50,660 nt of DNA from an uncultured bacterium (GTDB taxonomy: Bacteria; Cyanobacteriota; Vampirovibrionia; Gastranaerophilales; Gastranaerophilaceae), in assembly GCA_950022495.1 (NCBI GenBank), contig CATLLJ010000001.1, positions 218,589 to 269,248 of the forward strand. Direction: 5' to 3'. Within the stretch, counting starts at the first letter, position 1, and every line of letters starts with the position of its first letter. The notes beneath the pieces are model-generated. The model had not been told where the DNA came from and made no database searches. It saw nothing but the letters and a program-made list of their open reading frames with translations. The position numbers and the translations under genes were made by a program. Of the stretch, positions 45,121 to 50,660 are shown piece by piece.

Positions 45121-46632
45121 ATGCTAACCGCAATTAATAATATAAGCTTTAAACCTCAATATAGAATAAATAATTCAAATAACAACAGAACGTTCAATAA
45201 AACGCCCAAAATTCAACAATTAACCTGTGATACACTTAGTTTTACCGGCAAATTATCCTTACCTTCACTATATTCTTCAACTTTTGAATATATTGCAGCC
45301 ACAATTTTAAGAAGGAGCAAAGATTATTCGGTTGATTCCAGAACACTTTCTCACGAAAAAATCAGCGATGCAGTTCAAAAATTATTTGACGAAAACCAGA
45401 TTTTTAAACCATTTAAAGAGGTTACCGTTGATAAAATCAAATGGAGAGACTATGTTCCGGAAGACGTAAGAGAAGGTTCTATCATCAAGATTAATGAAGC
45501 CCGAAAAGATCGCTTTTTTCATTGGCAGAGATTTCTTGAAAATCCTGAAGGCAGAAAAATAAATTCTACAGAAGGTTATGACGAAAAACTGGTTGGAAAA
45601 GTTAAAAATAATAATCCGTTAAAACTTGTTATCTGGGAAGCAATTAAAAGTGAAATTAAAGATAATAACCGCCACATACCTGTCCCGTTTAATGAAAAAG
45701 CATTACTTGAAACAATTGAAGAAATTGAACTCATTCAACCGAAATCCAGAGCTGTACGATGTGCAAAACCTTCATTTATAGATCTTTATACACACCGTTT
45801 ACGCGATAACCTGCTGATGGATTTAGGTTTGTCTGATAATCAATCAGTCTGGGTAAGAATTCCATCAATAAAACATGACCCGAAACATAAAGATTATAAT
45901 GTTTCAATGCTTGAAATTTTAAGTTCTAAAAACTGGTGTACACGCTCAAGTGTTGATAAAGCTGAAGACGCACTTACTGAAGGAGATTTTCACATTTTAC
46001 TTGAAAGAGACAATTTAAACATGTGGCAGACACGTCTGGGATTATCTTTATCAAGAGGAAAAGTTGATCAAATTCAAGGTCCTGAAAACAATAATATTCT
46101 TCCTCTTACATATTTAGACGACTTAAAAGCTTACATTGCCGAGACTAACCTACCGTTGCGTTCCGGTGCTAATAATGAAGGTCCGAAGGCTTATCAGGCA
46201 ATTTTAATCGGTGACAAATTGAAAGAAACAAATAGCACTATCAAGAAAAATCTGGCAAAAGCAATAAAAGACAATGACAGTTTTGGCATGTTTAAATGTT
46301 TAGGAATAAAGGTCGAAAAAGATGAAAATGAACTTCTGACAATCGAAACATACAGACCTGTATATTCCTTAAAACCTCAAAACGGTATTTCTGTACCTTA
46401 TTCAATGTTCGGAATAAACGAAAATATCCTTTTGAAAAATGTAAAAGTCATTAACGGCAATTTTATATTATTTAACAAAAATAACTTATTCAATTCTTTA
46501 ATTACAGAATTTCCGCCAAATCTTGAAAAAGTAACCGGAAAAATTGAATGCACAGCAGAACAATTTGAAAAATTCGGGCAGGATTTAATGCGGGTTGTAG
46601 ATTTTGACCAATCAAGAATAAGAATTCATTAA
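45121..46632 (+). CDS. FTG-motif protein with central WCT domain, 503 aa
   Basis: The N-terminus is Asn-rich and ends in LSFTGK (residues 39-44). Residues 45-220 are helical. A central region, KNWCTRSSVDKAEDALTEGDFHILLE with Cys273, followed by R-LGLSLSRGKVDQIQGPENN, resembles domains with a W-C-T...G-D-F-H...I-Q-G-x-x-N pattern seen in some proteins carrying leucine-rich repeats; I cannot name the family with certainty. The C-terminal strand-like segments (NNLFNSLITEFPPNLEKVTGKIEC) could be degenerate repeats. No signal peptide. ATG with AAAGGA. Function unknown. Confidence 0.65.
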   Translation: MLTAINNISFKPQYRINNSNNNRTFNKTPKIQQLTCDTLSFTGKLSLPSLYSSTFEYIAATILRRSKDYSVDSRTLSHEKISDAVQKLFDENQIFKPFKEVTVDKIKWRDYVPEDVREGSIIKINEARKDRFFHWQRFLENPEGRKINSTEGYDEKLVGKVKNNNPLKLVIWEAIKSEIKDNNRHIPVPFNEKALLETIEEIELIQPKSRAVRCAKPSFIDLYTHRLRDNLLMDLGLSDNQSVWVRIPSIKHDPKHKDYNVSMLEILSSKNWCTRSSVDKAEDALTEGDFHILLERDNLNMWQTRLGLSLSRGKVDQIQGPENNNILPLTYLDDLKAYIAETNLPLRSGANNEGPKAYQAILIGDKLKETNSTIKKNLAKAIKDNDSFGMFKCLGIKVEKDENELLTIETYRPVYSLKPQNGISVPYSMFGINENILLKNVKVINGNFILFNKNNLFNSLITEFPPNLEKVTGKIECTAEQFEKFGQDLMRVVDFDQSRIRIH

Positions 46633-46640
46633 ACTAAAAA

Positions 46641-46667
46641 AAAGAGGTAACTTAGAATTACCTCTTT
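46641..46667. terminator. Terminator between convergent genes
   Basis: AAAGAGGTAA/TTACCTCTTT stem (46641-46650/46658-46667) with an A-run before it, giving a T-run on the minus strand. A second weaker stem (46704-46713/46722-46731) overlaps the stop of the minus-strand gene. Confidence 0.75.
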
Positions 46668-46720
46668 AAAAATGTACAGTTATGAGTTGTATATAAGGTG
46701 TACAAAAGTGTTAAGTCAGC

Positions 46721-47722
46721 CTAACACTTTTTGCATAAAAAATTGTCTCGATGGTTTTTATAAAGATTTTTATGTTTGTCATTGTTACGATACCCAATTC
46801 CGGCTCTATAACCCGAAATTGCATACAATACAGGAAGCGACGGTTCAATCCATTTTAAGCCGGATAATAAAGAAACCGTTGCAATATCATCGGTATGAAG
46901 TCCTAAATCCAGCATTTCAGGAGTCCGAATTTCTTTTTTCTCTTTGCTTAAAAATTTATTACTTATATAATTCGCCATTGCACTACCGCCAATAACTCCG
47001 GTGGCAAGAATTCCGCCAACCATACCGACACATCTTGCGGTTTTGGATTTAATATTACATTTTTCTAAAATTCCAAGTGCAATACCTGCACCAACATTAC
47101 ACAAGAAAATATTTGCCAGATATTGATAAACACCTTCTTTAATTTTATTTGAAACTCTGCCTTTCCAATCTTTTTCTGTAAGTTTGTCTGCCGCAATTCC
47201 CCCTGCAATACCACCTGCTACAGGCACTGCACCAAATATAGACAGCCAGCCGATTTCTCTAAAAATATCTTTTGATGTTACATTTTCAGGCGGCGGAATA
47301 AGTTTATCAAAGTGTTCTTTCTTCAAATTTTTATGTAATATATCAACTTCTTTTAAAGATAATATCTTAGTTTTACCTTTTTCCAATAACGCTTGAACTT
47401 CTTTAGATAACTTATTTTTAGAAAGGATTTCATACACAGTCTGAGAATTATATTCAATTAATTCTTTTAAAGTTTTAGATGGTTTTTTCTTTGTTATAAA
47501 ATTTGCAATCTTAGGGGCTTGAATTGCGGATAAAACAGTTGTCCCGAGGATTATTGCCAATTTCAAACCTGTTTTCTTTCTATCTTCAGGTTTTGCATTA
47601 CGCATCTCATTTGCAATAAAAACAGCACTTCCCGCAGTCAAAACCGCAGGAATTTGTTTATTCAATTTTGTGGTCAATAGGGGTTGGTCAAGAAACTTGC
47701 CAAATGATGAAACTTTAATCAT
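46721..47722 (-). CDS. Multi-pass membrane hypothetical protein, 333 aa
   Basis: Hydrophobic segments lie near residues 25-40, 52-68, 160-182 (WLSIFGAVPVAGGIAGGIAA), 205-222 and 233-252 (CVGMVGGILATGVIGGSAMA), several Gly-rich. A Lys-rich soluble part lies between the second and third. The C-terminus is cytosolic-looking and basic, with CKKC at the end that could bind metal. No transporter family recognised. The start overlaps the end of the DtxR-type regulator gene by 8 bases, so the two are co-expressed and metal-linked function is possible. Confidence 0.65.
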   Translation of the reverse strand: MIKVSSFGKFLDQPLLTTKLNKQIPAVLTAGSAVFIANEMRNAKPEDRKKTGLKLAIILGTTVLSAIQAPKIANFITKKKPSKTLKELIEYNSQTVYEILSKNKLSKEVQALLEKGKTKILSLKEVDILHKNLKKEHFDKLIPPPENVTSKDIFREIGWLSIFGAVPVAGGIAGGIAADKLTEKDWKGRVSNKIKEGVYQYLANIFLCNVGAGIALGILEKCNIKSKTARCVGMVGGILATGVIGGSAMANYISNKFLSKEKKEIRTPEMLDLGLHTDDIATVSLLSGLKWIEPSLPVLYAISGYRAGIGYRNNDKHKNLYKNHRDNFLCKKC

Positions 47723-48155
47723 TGTTTTTTAATTTTTCCTTTTTATACAGGGCTAGTATATCTTTGTTGTTTTCGCAAAAAGTTGTAAAAGAGGACATTT
47801 CCTCAAGAATTTTTTCCGAAATAATATGTTCAATTTCGCAGGCATTTTCACTTGCCTGTTTTTTGTCTATTCCAAGAACTTTTATAAAAAATGTTTCTAT
47901 AACATGGTGCTTATTATAAACTTTAACAGCTTCTTCAATCCCATTTTCTGTAATTGAAATTGCTTCATAGCTGTTATATTTAACAAGTCCTTTTGCAACC
48001 AATCTTGATAAGGCTTCTGATACAGAGGCTCTGGAAATATTAAGTTTTCTTGCCAATTCTGCACCTTTTAGCGGTTCATTATTCAAGTAAGCAATATAGA
48101 TTGTTTCTAAATAATCTTCCAAGCCGGATGATAAGTTTTTCTTTTTTTCTACCAT
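47715..48155 (-). CDS. DtxR/MntR-family metal-dependent regulator
   Basis: A 146-residue iron- or manganese-sensing repressor. The winged helix (SGLEDYLETIYIAYLNNEPLKGAELARKLNISRASVSEALSRLVAKGLVKYNSYEAISITENG) is followed by the dimerisation domain with HHVIETFFIKVLGI and ENACEIEHIISEKILEEM, which carry the usual metal ligands (Glu, His, Cys/Met region). No SH3-like domain, so it is MntR-like in length. The ATG at 48155 is chosen because GAGAG precedes it; an upstream TTG overlaps that site. The promoter holds an operator-like inverted repeat. Confidence 0.9.
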   Translation of the reverse strand: MVEKKKNLSSGLEDYLETIYIAYLNNEPLKGAELARKLNISRASVSEALSRLVAKGLVKYNSYEAISITENGIEEAVKVYNKHHVIETFFIKVLGIDKKQASENACEIEHIISEKILEEMSSFTTFCENNKDILALYKKEKLKNND

Positions 48156-48183
48156 GTCAAAATCTCTCAATTTCTACGGATTA

Positions 48184-48212
48184 ATTGTAAGGCAACCCTT
48201 ACACTTTGTCAA
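48184..48212 (-). promoter_or_regulatory. Promoter and probable autoregulatory operator of the DtxR-type gene
   Basis: Minus strand: TTGACA (48207-48212) and TACAAT (48184-48189), spacer 17 bp. Within the spacer and -10, TGTAAGG-4-CCTTACA forms a perfect 7-bp inverted repeat (48186-48203), similar in size and centre to DtxR/IdeR/MntR operators. Confidence 0.75.
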
Positions 48213-48231
48213 GTAGTTATTTGATAAAATT

Positions 48232-48267
48232 AAAAGCACCCCCATAAACAAGAATAGGAGTGCTTTT
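48232..48267 (-). terminator. Terminator of the aminopeptidase gene
   Basis: AAAAGCAC-x-CC...GG-x-GTGCTTTT stem just downstream of the minus-strand gene ending at 48288. Confidence 0.8.
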
Positions 48268-48287
48268 GAAGAATTTTATAATTATAA

Positions 48288-49394
48288 TTAAATAATCATT
48301 TTACCATTTTCGTAAATCAATTCACCATCTGCATAGATTTTGCCACCGTTTTTCATGTTTTTAATCAGATCCCAATGCAAACCTGATACATTTTTGCCGC
48401 CGGTTTCAGGATATGAAGCTCCAACAGCCATGTGAATTGCTCCGCCAATTTTTTCATCAAACAGAATATTCCCTGTAATTTCTTGAATTTCATCGTTTGT
48501 TCCAATAGCAATTTCACCAATACCGTGAGAACCTTCATCCATATTAATCATTGCATTCAGGAATTCTTCGCCCTTTTCGGCTTCAGCTTTTACAACCAGA
48601 CCGTTTTCAATCCACAGGTGAACCCCGTGTGCAGAATTTCCTCTATAATTTTGCGGATAATCAAAATAAATTTCGCCGTTAATACCATCTTCTACAGGTG
48701 ATGTGAATACTTCACCATCAGGATAGTTATTTAAACCTGAACAGCTAATCCATTTTCTACCTTCAACATTAAATGTAATATCTGTTTTTTCACCTATTAT
48801 ACGAAGCTGTTTCACATTATTAAGGTAATCAGCCCATTTAGTTTGTTTTTCATCAAGTTCTTTCAATTTTGCAACAGGATCATCCAAATCTAAATAGCAA
48901 GATTTGAATAAAAATTCTGAATATTCATCAAGTGACATTTTAGCTTCCTGAGCTAGTGCATTAGTCGGAACATCGGCAATAACCCATTTTGCAGTACCCT
49001 CGGCAGAACGTTTCATCAACTTTTCTGACAATGCTTTTGTAGCTTTTCCTCGACGTGATAATTTCTTTAAATCAGCCCTTGCCATATTTTTAGTATTTAA
49101 CGGTGCACCAAGCGAAATAAACTTATCTACGGTTTCATATTCTAATTTGGTAATAGGATCAACATAGTCAAGCTGTTCATCAGAAGCATATTTCAAGAAA
49201 ACTTCGGATAAATTACCCATAGAAACCCTGACAATAGGATTACCGCCTTTTTCAAGCACTCTTTTATAAATAGCTTTAACTAATTCTCCGGCTTCCATTG
49301 ATTGAGCACTAATCATAACCAAATCACCTTTTTGTACATCAGTTGAATAATCGACAAGAACCTGTGCATACTTGTCCCAGATAGTTTTCTGCAT
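48288..49394 (-). CDS. M29-family aminopeptidase (AmpS/PepS-type)
   Basis: A 368-residue cytosolic metallo-aminopeptidase removing N-terminal residues from peptides. Metal-site blocks of M29 are present: NYPDGEVFTSPVEDGINGEIYFDYP, GSHGIGEIAIGTND, and the C-terminal IGGAIHMAVGASYPETGGKNVSGLHWDLI with conserved His, Tyr and Asp. The ATG at 49394 is chosen (GAGAGG upstream, family start MQKTIWDKYAQVLVDYS) over a 17-residue upstream extension. A small hairpin (49419-49435, AAAAGAC/GTCTTTT) lies in the leader. Confidence 0.92.
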   Translation of the reverse strand: MQKTIWDKYAQVLVDYSTDVQKGDLVMISAQSMEAGELVKAIYKRVLEKGGNPIVRVSMGNLSEVFLKYASDEQLDYVDPITKLEYETVDKFISLGAPLNTKNMARADLKKLSRRGKATKALSEKLMKRSAEGTAKWVIADVPTNALAQEAKMSLDEYSEFLFKSCYLDLDDPVAKLKELDEKQTKWADYLNNVKQLRIIGEKTDITFNVEGRKWISCSGLNNYPDGEVFTSPVEDGINGEIYFDYPQNYRGNSAHGVHLWIENGLVVKAEAEKGEEFLNAMINMDEGSHGIGEIAIGTNDEIQEITGNILFDEKIGGAIHMAVGASYPETGGKNVSGLHWDLIKNMKNGGKIYADGELIYENGKMII

Positions 49395-49495
49395 AATAAA
49401 TACCTCTCTTACTGTAATAAAAGACAGAGTCTTTTTAATTTTCAATTCATTTTATAATATTTTTTCGCAATTGTAAACTGCTCACCGCAGGGGGA

Positions 49496-49819
49496 CTATT
49501 CCTCTTTTACTGCCATAATAAGTTTATAATACAATTCAACTTCTTTTCGACTGGAAGATTTAATAATCGAAATTAATTCTTCCTGCAAATTCGACAGGGA
49601 TTTCATGTGACCAAAATCGAATAAATCTTTTATATTAACTTTCAACGCTTTGGCAAGTTTTTCAATATTTTCTTCTTTAGGGATTTGACCGCCATTTTCT
49701 AACTTGCAAAGATTGGTTGTTTCCATACCTATAACTTCAGCAAGAGCAGCCTGAGTCAAGCCGTTTCTCTTTCTTAATTCTTTAATTCTCTGCCCTAATA
49801 ATTTGCTTAAAATTGCCAT
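49496..49819 (-). CDS. XRE-family helix-turn-helix regulator
   Basis: A 107-residue protein from the ATG at 49819 (GGGG upstream). The N-terminal Cro/C1-type HTH is intact: LGQRIKELRKRNGLTQAALAEVIGMETTNLCKLENGGQIPKEENIEKLAKALKVNIKDLF. A short helical C-terminus (LISIIKSSSRKEVELYYKLIMAVKEE) probably dimerises. It is divergent from the prepilin gene across a 184-bp gap, so it may control that promoter; no binding site can be proven. Confidence 0.88.
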   Translation of the reverse strand: MAILSKLLGQRIKELRKRNGLTQAALAEVIGMETTNLCKLENGGQIPKEENIEKLAKALKVNIKDLFDFGHMKSLSNLQEELISIIKSSSRKEVELYYKLIMAVKEE

Positions 49820-49930
49820 ATATCCCCTTTTTATATAAGAATACAATCAACCATTTGAATTAAATATATCCTTTTGGAATAATTACACTTGACAAATTTG
49901 GCATGATATGACAACATATATATAGGAAGT

Positions 49931-49977
49931 TGCTATTAATCCGCAAGTATGAATAAGAAAGTTGGGTTAATTCAGCA
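49931..49977 (+). promoter_or_regulatory. Leader hairpin ahead of the prepilin gene
   Basis: TGCT-ATTAATCC (49931-49942) pairs with GGGTTAAT-2-AGCA (49964-49977) across a 21-base loop, giving about 12 bp with one G-U pair and a 2-base bulge. TTGACA lies upstream near 49889-49894. The stem could stabilise the message or regulate translation. Confidence 0.45.
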
Positions 49978-50003
49978 GAGTATAAAAAGAAAGGTGAAAA
50001 ATT

Positions 50004-50660
50004 ATGACAAAAAAATTCGGTTTTACTTTGGCAGAAGTTTTAATCACACTAGGTATCATTGGTGTTGTAGCAGCAATGACAATCCCTACTTTGATTGCAA
50101 ACACTAACAGTGCAAAATTCAGAGCACAATTTAAGAAAACATTATCAACATTGAACCAGGCTGGTTTGATGGCACAAGCACAATATGACTTTGACTATTC
50201 AAGTGCAACTACAGCTTGTAAACAAGCATCTGCAAACTCTAAGCCAGATAACCCTAATAACTTAATGACATTCTGTTCATTATTGAACGGCACATTGGCT
50301 GGTTATACTTACCTTGGACCAACTACATCTATTACTGTACAAGGTGATGCTAACGGTGCTACAGCTACTTACTCAGTTAAAAACGCTGCTGCAGCTCAAG
50401 TTCCTGCAGCAACAGATGTATATGCTTTAGCTGATGGTTCTTACGTTGCTTTCGTTGATGGTGATAGAAATGATACCGCTTGTCAACTAGAGATTGGTTC
50501 TAAAATCGATGCTGATTGGATTACTAACCACACTAACTGCCGTGGTTTTATCGACGTTAACGGTAAAACATTACCTAACAAAGGTGTAACTTGTACTTCT
50601 GGTACAACAACTACTAACGTTGGTACTCCTTGTGAAGTTAAAAACGATGCAACTCACATG
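50004..50660 (+). CDS. Type IV pilin-like / pseudopilin protein (3' truncated)
   Basis: Open to the end of the window (219 codons, no stop). The N-terminus is a prepilin signal: MTKKFG before FTLAEVLITLGIIGVVAAM, cleaved by prepilin peptidase after Gly6 with Glu at position 5 of the mature protein, followed by the hydrophobic assembly helix. The globular part has several Cys pairs, Thr/Ala-rich strands, and a DGDRNDTACQLEIG...DVNGKTLPNKG region of the kind found in secretion pseudopilins. The start has AAAGG. Codons ending in T for Ala, Gly, Thr and Val, with AAC and TTC, dominate, suggesting high expression. Confidence 0.9.
   Translation, partial: MTKKFGFTLAEVLITLGIIGVVAAMTIPTLIANTNSAKFRAQFKKTLSTLNQAGLMAQAQYDFDYSSATTACKQASANSKPDNPNNLMTFCSLLNGTLAGYTYLGPTTSITVQGDANGATATYSVKNAAAAQVPAATDVYALADGSYVAFVDGDRNDTACQLEIGSKIDADWITNHTNCRGFIDVNGKTLPNKGVTCTSGTTTTNVGTPCEVKNDATHM

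Noticed and set aside
46672-46995. Plus-strand open frame of 107 codons
   Set aside because: It lies antisense to the C-terminus of the 333-aa membrane protein gene, begins inside the terminator region and has no ribosome site.
1-50660. CRISPR array, insertion sequence or prophage
   Set aside because: No regularly spaced repeats, transposase, integrase or phage structural genes were seen.

Overview
The window is AT-rich, gene-dense DNA from a bacterium with a Gram-negative type envelope. Envelope genes include a heptose-phosphate kinase, an O-antigen ligase/IctB-type membrane protein, a lytic transglycosylase, a SpoIID/LytB-type protein and an MscS channel. The best fit is an uncultured gut cyanobacterial relative (Melainabacteria/Vampirovibrionia, Candidatus Gastranaerophilales). 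This is inferred from the IctB-like protein, the FTLAEVLITLGIIGVVAAMTIP type prepilin start, and several lineage-type proteins of unknown function with a short F-T-G or F-K-G motif near the N-terminus. No marker comparison was possible. Both window ends cut genes: a 5'-truncated HNH-like protein on the left and a 3'-truncated prepilin on the right.

Layout. 1-2.6 kb: HNH-like protein, zinc-ribbon protein and two orphans. 2.6-5.5 kb: minus-strand operon of heptose kinase, DUF4330 and O-antigen ligase/IctB. 5.7-9.5 kb: orphan, M49-type peptidase, MscS and RlmH. 9.6-15.4 kb: plus-strand run of Slt-type transglycosylase, SpoIID-type protein, HU, LysM membrane protein and secreted GH13. 15.4-19.1 kb: minus-strand ftsH followed directly by both subunits of the corrinoid iron-sulfur protein (acsD, acsC). 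19.3-22.5 kb: glycine cleavage genes gcvT-gcvH-gcvPA plus a small coiled-coil protein. 22.8-29.4 kb: hemW, purB, tyrA, a SprA-related HExxH protein and ftsZ. 29.4-35.3 kb: a 1973-residue protein with a split papain-like catalytic signature. 35.5-39.5 kb: TSCPD protein, FTG protein, an ADP-ribosyltransferase/NADAR gene pair, tRNA-Gly and an orphan. 39.6-43.1 kb: dnaE. 43.2-46.6 kb: DUF4145-like tail-anchored protein, secreted cupin, flavodoxin-fold reductase and a WCT-motif FTG protein. 46.7-50.7 kb: DtxR-family regulator with a membrane protein, M29 aminopeptidase, XRE regulator and prepilin.

How genes work together. Most of the window is housekeeping: division, replication, cell wall, glycine/C1 metabolism and purine/tyrosine synthesis. 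The unusual layer consists of (1) an R-S-E class ADP-ribosyltransferase followed 20 nt later by a NADAR-fold protein, which looks like an ADP-ribosylation writer/eraser (toxin-antitoxin-like) module; (2) the giant papain-like protein; (3) an orphan AcsCD corrinoid protein co-transcribed with ftsH; and (4) a set of otherwise unrelated proteins sharing an Asn-rich N-terminus ending in F-[TK]-G. Hairpins suggest at least two hidden small RNAs, and several promoters abut their start codons.
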